DNA of 64,000 nt from Methylotenera oryzisoli (GTDB lineage: Bacteria > Pseudomonadota > Gammaproteobacteria > Burkholderiales > Methylophilaceae), in assembly GCA_945907735.1 (NCBI GenBank), contig CAMDTL010000007.1, forward strand, positions 1 through 64,000, written 5' to 3'. A program made the position numbers and the translations under genes. Below the pieces are notes generated by a model. It saw only the letters and a program-made list of their open reading frames with translations, had not been told where the DNA came from and did not search any database. Position 1 is the first letter of the stretch, and the number at the start of each line of letters is the position of its first letter. Below, piece by piece: positions 46,338-54,173 of this stretch.

Positions 46338-47848
46338 TAAGTCAACTCTTTATTGTTAAAAATGCCCGCTTTTTCAAGTGGCTCGAGGTCTTCGTAAACC
46401 ACTCTAAATGTTTTCACAAACGCATTATACAGCGCATTGTCGTTTTGCCAGTTTTGCATAAAACGGCGCAAGTCGCGCACATGTGTACGCTCGAAAAAGA
46501 AGGCACTTTGATGTTGGCGCATGCTGTCCAAATCAATCAGAACAGGCTGAGAGCCGCTTATTTTAAGGTTGCTAGCCTTCATGTCACCATGCGAAATTTG
46601 TAGCAGATATAATTTATAAAACAGCGTAACAATATTTTTTATCGCTTTCGCACGTTGAGTTTTATCACGTGTTTTTGCAAAAAACTGTGCGGCATCGAGC
46701 GCATCGACATACTCTGCTAAAAAGTAAGCTTTAGATTTAAATAAACAAAAGTTTCTCTGCTCAATCAAGGCGATAGGTTTTGCCGTCACAACACCCAACA
46801 ACTTTAGCCGATGTGCATTTGCCCACGAAACTGCTGCGCGGGTTTGCCTAAACGCACGGCTGATACCATGCCAAAAGCTTTTAATGTTATAGCGCTTAAT
46901 GACGATTTTTTTACCGTCAATTTCAGATAGTGCCACCGTGCAAGTGTTGCCATTTTTAAGCAGATTCTGCGCGGTAAGTAATGTATCCAAATTGCCAGAA
47001 AAGTTGATATTTTCATATTCCCTACAAACCAATATCCATAAGCATCCCAAAGTATACTTTTTTACGTCTGTACATGACCTAAATACTTTTTTCTCTGCGT
47101 AATTACTGGCTACTTTTTGGCGATACGCATTCGTTAGAGCTTTAATTGATCCCACATCTGGCAACGCTACCCAGCCTCTTTTTTCTGCGTAAACATTCAG
47201 CAAATCAGCCAACCAAATCTCTACTTCCAACACATCAAATTTTGACAATAAAACACACAAATTTTGCAGCGCTTGCTGCTGGCTTAAGCGCGTAAATTTG
47301 CGAATACCATCACCATCTAGCGTATAAATCTTATTGTCAGAAACAAGAAAGTTTTTAAGGTACAAATCAGTCTGTAACAAACCTGCGTTATGGTGCTTGG
47401 CGAGTTCATTCACTAAATTTTTAGCTAAGGCAAAACGCGTCTTAAAGACTAAATTCTGCCAAGCTTGCTCGGCATTTAGTGCATTTACAATGGCTTCGAA
47501 CACAAGAATATAAGCATTATCTTGTGTTCGACCCTGAAACAACAACGCTGGCGAGGCGATTTTTGCTACGACTAAATCAGTTACGCCAGCCAAATCACGG
47601 GCGAAATATTGCGCCGCGCGTACGCCGATAAATAATTTTGCATAGACTGTTTTTTGCTGCCAAACGCCCTTGCAAACCAATCGCTTATTGGAGATGACGC
47701 GCACAACCGCATCACATAGCAGATTTGAGCCATCACTCAAACTCAAGCTCAACACCAATTTTCCAGGTGCTGTAATTTCATGTAAGTCAGTCTGTTGCAA
47801 GACGCGGAAATCTTTCCAGTAAATCGATGACAGATACAACCACTTCAT
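46337..47848 (-). CDS. Dual-kinase-domain LPS core protein (WapQ-like)
   Basis: A 503-aa protein with two lipopolysaccharide kinase-like domains. The first (about 60-240) has LAKHHNAGLLQTDLYLKNFL and YTLDGDGIRKF, standing for the catalytic loop and DFG-type metal site. The second (about 285-490) has the lysine region KKIVIKRYNIKSFWHGISR, HGDMKASNLKI, and VLIDLDSMRQH. The second domain looks fully catalytic; the first is more divergent. The stop shares one base with the carbamoyltransferase ATG. ATG at 47848 overlaps the upstream gene by 62 bases; a TTG at 47800 would reduce this. By position it matches the two-domain kinase beside wapO in Pseudomonas. Confidence 0.78.
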   Translation of the reverse strand: MKWLYLSSIYWKDFRVLQQTDLHEITAPGKLVLSLSLSDGSNLLCDAVVRVISNKRLVCKGVWQQKTVYAKLFIGVRAAQYFARDLAGVTDLVVAKIASPALLFQGRTQDNAYILVFEAIVNALNAEQAWQNLVFKTRFALAKNLVNELAKHHNAGLLQTDLYLKNFLVSDNKIYTLDGDGIRKFTRLSQQQALQNLCVLLSKFDVLEVEIWLADLLNVYAEKRGWVALPDVGSIKALTNAYRQKVASNYAEKKVFRSCTDVKKYTLGCLWILVCREYENINFSGNLDTLLTAQNLLKNGNTCTVALSEIDGKKIVIKRYNIKSFWHGISRAFRQTRAAVSWANAHRLKLLGVVTAKPIALIEQRNFCLFKSKAYFLAEYVDALDAAQFFAKTRDKTQRAKAIKNIVTLFYKLYLLQISHGDMKASNLKISGSQPVLIDLDSMRQHQSAFFFERTHVRDLRRFMQNWQNDNALYNAFVKTFRVVYEDLEPLEKAGIFNNKELT

Positions 47849-49484
47849 CCACTGAAATATCGGTCATCTCATCTCTTTTAATGACTTTGTGTTGTGGCTT
47901 AATGGGGAAAGGTCCAGTTGCAATGGGGCGGGTAGGGCCATAAAGCCCGACAATGGGCACACTTGACGCAGCCGCAATATGAAAAACGCCACAATCATGC
48001 GCGATAAACAGATCCCATCGTTTCATTAAAGCGCTTAAATCTGCAACCGTGGTTTTACCTACCAAATTGATAGTATTAGGGACATTTTTCTCGAATTTTT
48101 TCGCCAGAAAAGCTTCATTATTGGTGCCAGTAATTGCAATTCTCAGATCAGGAATATGCGTCTGCAAAGCCTTGCCCAGCGCGATGTAGGCGTCGATAGA
48201 CCACAACTTTTTATCGTCCGCCCGGCGCGAATAAAAAAACTTCCAGCCGTGCAATAAAGTCGTGCCGCAGCCCAAGTGAATATTGATTAAAACCGCATCT
48301 TTAGCCAGTGCATATTTTGCTAGCAGATTCTCAGCCGTTTGCGGCGTTTCTATCACATAATGTCGATCCGCATCAGTCACTTCCACTTTAAGCCACGCTG
48401 CGATAAACCGCAGCAAATGTTCAGCGTGATGAATAGACTCTGTTGAAGGCGGTACCAAGGTGAACGCGGTTTTGATGTTGTCTAACTTTTTAAGTGCATT
48501 TTTGTTGAGCACAAAAACGTTTGTGTAATTTTTTGCCAAGTCATCAAAAACACGGCTTTTACGGATGATATAGGCCTGCCCAATATCAGGATTGTTCTCA
48601 AACACTTCAGCGCTCAATTTATTTAGTGCAACCACGTCAATCTTGGCTTGCGGCAGATGTTTGCGTAATAGTCGAATTGCCGGCGTGCAAAATACATTAT
48701 TGCCTGTGCTGCTGGAGGTTAAAATTAAAATTTTTTCTGTATTAGCAATCATCATATTGTGCGTATTTTTCTGTGATTTTTTAACAATATAACGACATAC
48801 CCATTTATGCCAAAGCGTTAAGCGCTCAATTTCGAAATATTGTTTAAAAAAATGTAATCGTTGCGTGCGGGTAAAGTTGTGGGTTCGATAATTAAGTGTA
48901 ATTAAATCAGAAAATTTGAGACATGGAATAAAAGGCGTGACACGTGACTTTTCAAAATCAATCAACGAGACTTCTAATTTTTTGTTAATAAATAAATGCT
49001 TATCGTAAAGTGAGCGGTGTTGTACCTGCGCTTGATGCATGTTACGCACCGCACTTGCCAGCTGACTAATCAACTTACGCTTTGGCGTGTTGCCCTGCAT
49101 TTTATCGAGCGAAACAAATCCTTCCAGCGCTTCCAGCAACAAAATGGTCTGTGCATTTTTACTTGCAAAGTACACTATATTTGGCGTACTCACATTGTGT
49201 TGCTTCAAGTGTTGAATAATTTCAAATTCGCGCAAAAATGTTGGTTCGCCTACAGCGGGATGTCGCCAACTACGGCGCATGTGGGCCTGTTGACGCTTAA
49301 GATAAAAGCCCTGTTTTTTGCCAAACTCATCCGTTAACTCAATAAAATTAACGCCACTCCAGCCGCCCCGCTCACGATTTGGCGGCTCGAACCAGTCGCC
49401 CGCATAACCCCAAAGTTGCTCAAAGCTCGCAAGCTTATGCTGTGTGAGTAAAGCCAAATGTTGTGGAGAAATACTGCTTTGCAA
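47787..49484 (-). CDS. LPS kinase (InaA-type) fused to GT9 heptosyltransferase
   Basis: A 565-aa fusion. The N-terminal part (about 1-235) is an InaA-type lipopolysaccharide kinase: GGWSGVNFIEL, FYLKRQQAHMRRSWRHP, GEPTFLREFEIIQHL, HRSLYDKHLFI, and SLIDFEKSR. After a short linker the C-terminal part (about 255-565) is a GT9 heptosyltransferase-like domain: ILILTSSSTGNNVFCTPAI, INIHLGCGTTLLHGW, NLVGKTTVADLSALM, and AHDCGVFHIAAASSVPIVGL. I chose TTG at 49484, which has AAAGGA 6 bases upstream, over ATGs at 49523 or 49556; those would overlap the start of the divergent acyltransferase gene. It probably both phosphorylates and glycosylates core sugars. Confidence 0.82.
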   Translation of the reverse strand: MQSSISPQHLALLTQHKLASFEQLWGYAGDWFEPPNRERGGWSGVNFIELTDEFGKKQGFYLKRQQAHMRRSWRHPAVGEPTFLREFEIIQHLKQHNVSTPNIVYFASKNAQTILLLEALEGFVSLDKMQGNTPKRKLISQLASAVRNMHQAQVQHRSLYDKHLFINKKLEVSLIDFEKSRVTPFIPCLKFSDLITLNYRTHNFTRTQRLHFFKQYFEIERLTLWHKWVCRYIVKKSQKNTHNMMIANTEKILILTSSSTGNNVFCTPAIRLLRKHLPQAKIDVVALNKLSAEVFENNPDIGQAYIIRKSRVFDDLAKNYTNVFVLNKNALKKLDNIKTAFTLVPPSTESIHHAEHLLRFIAAWLKVEVTDADRHYVIETPQTAENLLAKYALAKDAVLINIHLGCGTTLLHGWKFFYSRRADDKKLWSIDAYIALGKALQTHIPDLRIAITGTNNEAFLAKKFEKNVPNTINLVGKTTVADLSALMKRWDLFIAHDCGVFHIAAASSVPIVGLYGPTRPIATGPFPIKPQHKVIKRDEMTDISVDEVVVSVIDLLERFPRLATD

Positions 49485-49509
49485 AAAATTTCCTTTAAAC
49501 TGTCGAAGT

Positions 49510-50361
49510 ATGCTCAAACTCATTTTTAAATTTTTCGCAATTTTATCACTTCCCACCCTGCATAAATTAGGTTCAGCGTTGGGCTGGGCGATTTATTTCT
49601 GCTCACAAAAATCTGCAAAAATAATTAAATATAATATAAAAAACAGTAAGTTAGCCATAGATGATGCGCATTTAAAGCAAATTCTAAATAAAAATATCGC
49701 CGAAACTGGCAAAAGTATTTTAGAAACTTTTGCCATATGGCAAAAAAAAGAACCCGAATTACTAACCTCAATTAAGCAAGTACACAACTGGGATGTCGTC
49801 GAAGACGCGCTAAAACAAGGCAGTGGCATCATTTTTCTCACGCCACATTTGGGTTGTTTTGAAATCACTTCGATCTACTATGGCAGCAAAAATCCCATCA
49901 CGGTGCTCTACAGGCCGCCTAAAATAAGGGCGCTGGAGCATTACATTTTAATTGGCCGCGCGCGCACTGGCGTAACGCTGGCAGAAGCCAATACCAACGG
50001 CGTGCGCAAGCTGATGCAAGCACTCAAAAAAGGCGAAGCCATTGGTATTTTGCCCGATCAAATCCCCTCGGCTGGTGAAGGTGAATGGGCTGATTTTTTT
50101 GGGCTTCCTGCCTACACTATGACCTTAGCCAGCAAACTGGCCGAAAAAACTGGTGCAACCGTGATTATGGGTTATGGTGAACGGCTTGCAAATGGTGCAG
50201 GTTATGACCTGCATTTAACGCAGCTTGATAATGGCGCAATTGCCACGCCAGCCCTATTAAATAAAGCAATTGAGGCACAAATTGCACAAAAACCAGAACA
50301 GTATTTATGGCAATATAACCGCTACAAAGCAAGGCGCCATGCAGAAATTAAACGCCCCTAA
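49510..50361 (+). CDS. LpxL/HtrB-family lipid A acyltransferase
   Basis: A 283-aa membrane-bound acyltransferase of the LpxL/LpxM family, which adds secondary acyl chains to Kdo2-lipid IVA using acyl-ACP. An N-terminal hydrophobic helix (LIFKFFAILSLPTLHKLG) anchors it. The catalytic HX4E is in IFLTPHLGCFEITS, followed by VLYRPPKIRALE, GVRKLMQALKKGEAIGILPD with QIP, and DFFGLPAYTMTLASKLA. ATG at 49510 follows homologues. Its start region is only 25 bases from the divergent kinase-GT9 start, so they share a compact promoter region. Confidence 0.88.
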   Translation: MLKLIFKFFAILSLPTLHKLGSALGWAIYFCSQKSAKIIKYNIKNSKLAIDDAHLKQILNKNIAETGKSILETFAIWQKKEPELLTSIKQVHNWDVVEDALKQGSGIIFLTPHLGCFEITSIYYGSKNPITVLYRPPKIRALEHYILIGRARTGVTLAEANTNGVRKLMQALKKGEAIGILPDQIPSAGEGEWADFFGLPAYTMTLASKLAEKTGATVIMGYGERLANGAGYDLHLTQLDNGAIATPALLNKAIEAQIAQKPEQYLWQYNRYKARRHAEIKRP

Positions 50362-50364
50362 ACA

Positions 50365-52365
50365 CTAATTAATTAGATCCACAGCTTCTTTTTCGGCCCT
50401 CACCCGCCTCTGGAACTTATCGCTATTAAACTTAGTATATAACTTGTTAGCACGCTTGTATGCTTGTTGCCAGAATTTTGCATCTTGCGGAAAATAGTGA
50501 GTTTTAAACACCTCCCAGTCCTGCGCGGTAAAACCGTAATTCATACACGAGAACATCAAACCCGCAATATCTTTACGTACTGCACTGCCATGAACGGGTT
50601 GGTGATGTAGCACGCGATGCAAATCTAATAAATAGAATTCAGTATCAGCTGTCACGATAACATCGCGTTGTAATGCAATATGACAAAGGTAAAAATCGCG
50701 GTGGCTTAAGCATGCGCCATGAAAACGTTTAGCTAGCTTAGCAACCGCAATCAACATAGCCTGACGCTGTGCTTGACTAGGCGGATGCGTCACCCATGTT
50801 TTACAAATGTCCTCTAATGAAACAATGTCACCTAAATCTTCGGTCAGTAAAAATGAATGCTGAGTAGCGGCACATCGTCCTTTTACACCATAAGCGGCAA
50901 TGGGTGTCGTGCGAATACCTAACGCAGTCAGTGTTTGTATCGCATACACTTCTGTCATCGCGCTAATCACAGGACGCTTTGCACTTAAATAGTTTTTAAT
51001 GATCTCTTTCCAGCCTACACCACCATGCTGTTTAACAAAATAAGAGCGGTCTTTAAGACCCACACGCATGGTTTTACGGTTTGCAGCAGCGCGTACAGCA
51101 AACCCACTTAGCGCCATAAAATCGTCAAAAGACATGCCCTTTAATTGCGTGTCGTGCTCAGGTGCAATCCATAGCAAAAGGCTTTCACTGGTTGCATCAG
51201 GAGTTACTGTGAGTGGTTGTGTGTGTTTCATTGTTTCTACGATATTAGTCAACATATGTGCCTCAGCATAACCCAAGTTACCCTGCATGAGTTGTTGTGC
51301 ATAACGCCGCCCTGCCTCTTGGTAGGCATGACAATCACCTTGCAATAAATTAAGTAACGCCACATTAAGGTCGTCTTGTGAGAATGGCGACTTTAGGACA
51401 ACACCAGCCTGCGCTTGTTCAATATGCGATGCATAACCACATTGATCGGTAGTGATCACTGGCAAACCACAAGCCATTGCTTCTAACAGCACGTGTCCAG
51501 CCAGTTCACGTCTCGCTGGGTGTATCAGCACATCACTTGCCTGCATGAGTTGAGGAATATCATCACGCCCATCCAACACTTTAACTTGTGCATCTAAACC
51601 TAACTCAGCAATCTGCTTATTCAAATGCTGCGCTGAGTCTTGTCCAATAATTAGTAATTTCACCTGCTGACGTAGCGCATCAGGCAAGGCATATACTGCT
51701 AGCACCGCACGGTCGGCGCCTTTAGTTTTAAAACCAGATCCAACTAATAATAGAACTTGGTCTTCAACGTTAAAACCAAAGTTTGCGCGCATTTCTAACC
51801 GCAACGCTTGACGCTTATCAACATCCACATCACTAGACATACCAAAGCGCTGTTGCGATAAAAATGGTGGTATTAAGTGAAAGCGTGAGTCTGGAGTATG
51901 GTACCAGCGCTGGAATAAAGATTGCGCGACTTTTGTTAGCGTTAAAATATGACATTGACCATTCATATTAAAAATAGCATCTTCTACCCGTTGAAACCAC
52001 TTAAACCTAGGGGTATAGCGATACCACCAAGGTCTCTCTTCATGAGCTTTGGCGACAAAGCAAGAATCGGCCGCAAAATACACATCTAATCCAGCCATCC
52101 GATTGAAGCCTACAATCAAATCCATATGACTAGCGTTTATTTCTTGCTGAATATTTTGAATCAAATTTTCATGCTTCTGATGATTCAGCCAACCCATGCT
52201 GTCACATATCACGACTTTTAAATTGTCAGGTTTTAACCCTTGCCATTGCCCAGTAAAAATGGTCACTTCGTGACCTAGTGCAAGGCAATCTTGTGCGATG
52301 CGTAACATGTCGCGCTGCACACCACCATAGGGAAAGTATTTAAATATAGTAAAGGCAAACTTCAT
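50365..52365 (-). CDS. WaaG-WaaP fusion: core glucosyltransferase I plus heptose I kinase
   Basis: A 666-aa two-enzyme chain. Residues 1 to about 375 are WaaG (GT4): KFAFTIFKYFPYGGVQRDML, GFNRMAGLDVYFAADSCF, LLLVGSGFKTKGADRAV, HPARRELAGHVLLEAMACG. Residues about 395-666 are WaaP (RfaP), the kinase that phosphorylates heptose I: GLKDRSYFVKQHGGVGWKE, SFLLTEDLGDIVSLED, the catalytic loop ACLSHRDFYLCHIAL, and YLLDLHRVLHHQP. Both active sites look complete. In most bacteria waaG and waaP are separate adjacent genes; here the junction lies in a linker near VTPDATSES. ATG at 52365 starts the WaaG consensus. It is divergent from waaC, 28 bases apart. Confidence 0.92.
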   Translation of the reverse strand: MKFAFTIFKYFPYGGVQRDMLRIAQDCLALGHEVTIFTGQWQGLKPDNLKVVICDSMGWLNHQKHENLIQNIQQEINASHMDLIVGFNRMAGLDVYFAADSCFVAKAHEERPWWYRYTPRFKWFQRVEDAIFNMNGQCHILTLTKVAQSLFQRWYHTPDSRFHLIPPFLSQQRFGMSSDVDVDKRQALRLEMRANFGFNVEDQVLLLVGSGFKTKGADRAVLAVYALPDALRQQVKLLIIGQDSAQHLNKQIAELGLDAQVKVLDGRDDIPQLMQASDVLIHPARRELAGHVLLEAMACGLPVITTDQCGYASHIEQAQAGVVLKSPFSQDDLNVALLNLLQGDCHAYQEAGRRYAQQLMQGNLGYAEAHMLTNIVETMKHTQPLTVTPDATSESLLLWIAPEHDTQLKGMSFDDFMALSGFAVRAAANRKTMRVGLKDRSYFVKQHGGVGWKEIIKNYLSAKRPVISAMTEVYAIQTLTALGIRTTPIAAYGVKGRCAATQHSFLLTEDLGDIVSLEDICKTWVTHPPSQAQRQAMLIAVAKLAKRFHGACLSHRDFYLCHIALQRDVIVTADTEFYLLDLHRVLHHQPVHGSAVRKDIAGLMFSCMNYGFTAQDWEVFKTHYFPQDAKFWQQAYKRANKLYTKFNSDKFQRRVRAEKEAVDLIN

Positions 52366-52393
52366 TTTCAGAATTGTATGCGAAAATAATGCC

Positions 52394-53356
52394 ATGAAAC
52401 GAATCTTGCTGGTTAAAACCTCTTCACTAGGCGACGTCATTCACAACTTACCCGTTGTGAATGACATCTTGCAACATTATCCTGAGGCAATCATTGATTG
52501 GGTGGTAGATGAAAGTTTTGCCGACATTCCGCGCCTTCATCCACAAGTCAATCAGATTATCACAGTTGCGCTACGCCGCTGGCGCAAGCAGTTATTCAGG
52601 CGCAAAACTTGGTGTGAAATCTGCCATGTAATTAGAAGACTCTCGACGAATCAGTACGATGCCGTAATCGATACGCAAGGTCTAATTAAAAGTGGAATCA
52701 TTACAAGCCTAACCAAGGGAATCACACATGGCTACGATAGACAATCCATACGTGAACCACTGGCCAGTTGGTGCTATCAGCAAAAACATCACATTAGTTA
52801 TCAGCAACATGCCGTCAGCCGAAACCGCTCACTAGCCGCCTTGAGCCTAAATTACGCCATACCCAATCACGCACCAGACTATGGCATTAAAGCTTCAGCC
52901 TGCACAGACATAGTCATCAATCAGCCCTATATTATTGGCTTACACGGCACTAGTCGCGCAAGCAAATTGTGGTCAACAGATAACTGGGTGGCGTTAGGTA
53001 AAACATTGACTCAGAAAAATTTGAATTTGGTGTTACCTTGGGCAAACGATGCGGAATTTAAACGTGCCAACGAAATCGCAAACCAGCTACAAAATGCCAC
53101 CGTGTTGCCCAAATTAAATATTGCAGAATTAGCCAGCGTAATCGCCAACGCACAAGCGGCAATTGGTGTGGATACTGGTTTATCGCATTTGGCGGTTGCC
53201 TTAAGTAAGCCCACCATTGCAATTTATACGGACACCGACCCTGCACTTACGGGCGTGATGGCGGGCAATATTGTGCCAGCCGTTAATCTTGGCGGGAAAG
53301 GCCAACTTCCTTCAGTTGACGCGGCTTTTCAACATGCATTAATTAATATGATTTAA
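52394..53356 (+). CDS. waaC: Lipopolysaccharide heptosyltransferase I
   Basis: WaaC adds the first L,D-heptose to Kdo2-lipid A. The 320-aa GT9 protein begins MKRILLVKTSSLGDVIHNLP, with WVVDESFADIPRLHP, VIDTQGLIKSG, YIIGLHGTSRASKLWSTDNW, AQAAIGVDTGLSHLAVALSK, and IYTDTDPALTG. The GVDTGLSH block is the ADP-heptose-binding signature of WaaC rather than WaaF. A fragment of a galE-like gene follows the stop directly. Confidence 0.95.
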   Translation: MKRILLVKTSSLGDVIHNLPVVNDILQHYPEAIIDWVVDESFADIPRLHPQVNQIITVALRRWRKQLFRRKTWCEICHVIRRLSTNQYDAVIDTQGLIKSGIITSLTKGITHGYDRQSIREPLASWCYQQKHHISYQQHAVSRNRSLAALSLNYAIPNHAPDYGIKASACTDIVINQPYIIGLHGTSRASKLWSTDNWVALGKTLTQKNLNLVLPWANDAEFKRANEIANQLQNATVLPKLNIAELASVIANAQAAIGVDTGLSHLAVALSKPTIAIYTDTDPALTGVMAGNIVPAVNLGGKGQLPSVDAAFQHALINMI

Positions 53357-53357
53357 C

Positions 53358-53441
53358 TGGCAGCCCAAATATGCCGATTTAGCCACCATTATCCAACATG
53401 CGTGGACTGGGAAGTGGCAAGACAGAAATAATTTCATATAA
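53358..53441 (+). pseudogene. C-terminal fragment resembling UDP-glucose 4-epimerase
   Basis: Immediately after waaC, 27 codons in a new frame read WQPKYADLATIIQHAW followed by TGKW and a TAA at 53439-53441. The LGWxPKYxDLxxIIxxAWxW pattern is the end of GalE-type epimerases. No upstream part is present, so waaC abuts the scar of a deletion. The remaining bases to 53470 show no feature. Confidence 0.5.
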
Positions 53442-53470
53442 AATTTATAGTCTAAAAATTCCTGCGCCCT

Positions 53471-53499
53471 CTTGAAATAATAGGATCAACCACAATCTA
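53471..53499 (+). promoter_or_regulatory. Sigma-32-like heat-shock promoter of grpE-dnaK-dnaJ
   Basis: CTTGAAA at 53471-53477 matches the sigma-32 -35 element. About 13 bases later CACAATCTA resembles the CCCCATNTA -10 element. It lies 37 bases before the grpE ATG. No CIRCE operator is present, so RpoH control is favoured over HrcA. Confidence 0.6.
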
Positions 53500-53535
53500 C
53501 ATAATGTTATTAAAAAAGATTTTCAGGGAAAACAC

Positions 53536-54048
53536 ATGCAGGACGAAAAAAAACACCAACAATCCGAACAAGAAGTGCAGCCAGAAGTTGCAACTGAGCC
53601 AAGCTCTGAAGAAAAAATTGCCACGCTAGAAGCCGCACTTGAAGAAGCGAAAGCAAGTGTGCTTTATGTAAAAGCGGAAGGCGAAAACATCCGCCGCCGT
53701 GCATTTGAAGACATCGACAAAGCGCGTAAATTTGCGCTAGAAAAATTTAGTGGCGAGCTTTTGGCAGTGAAAGATAGCCTAGATGCAGCGCTGGCTGTGG
53801 GCAATGCCGATGTGGAAAGCTACAAAAATGGTGTAGAACTTACCTCTAAACAACTTTCTCAAGTGTTCGAAAAATTCAATATTGCAGAAGTAAATCCAGT
53901 GGGCGAAAAGTTTGATCCAAATAAGCATCAAGCAATCTCAATGCTAGAAAATAGCGGTGAGCCAAATACGGTCACTAGCGTGCTGCAAAAAGGCTACACA
54001 CTGAATGACCGCGTACTGAGACCAGCATTGGTCATGGTGGCAAAGTAA
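53536..54048 (+). CDS. grpE: Nucleotide exchange factor GrpE
   Basis: GrpE releases ADP from DnaK. The 170-aa protein has an acidic, glutamine-rich N-terminus, a long coiled-coil helix ([20 protein letters not shown]), then [20 protein letters not shown], and a C-terminal beta-wing with [14 protein letters not shown] and [20 protein letters not shown] sigma-32-like promoter precedes it, and dnaK follows after 125 bases. Confidence 0.95.
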   Translation: MQDEKKHQQSEQEVQPEVATEPSSEEKIATLEAALEEAKASVLYVKAEGENIRRRAFEDIDKARKFALEKFSGELLAVKDSLDAALAVGNADVESYKNGVELTSKQLSQVFEKFNIAEVNPVGEKFDPNKHQAISMLENSGEPNTVTSVLQKGYTLNDRVLRPALVMVAK

Positions 54049-54173
54049 GCTTGCTAAATAATAGCCTTCATTATTTTAAGGCTATTGAAAAGATAAAAAC
54101 TTACCCCACATTAAATTCATACTTCAACCGAACACGTTGATTAAACTTTAAAGATTGATTAAGGAAAAGTAAC

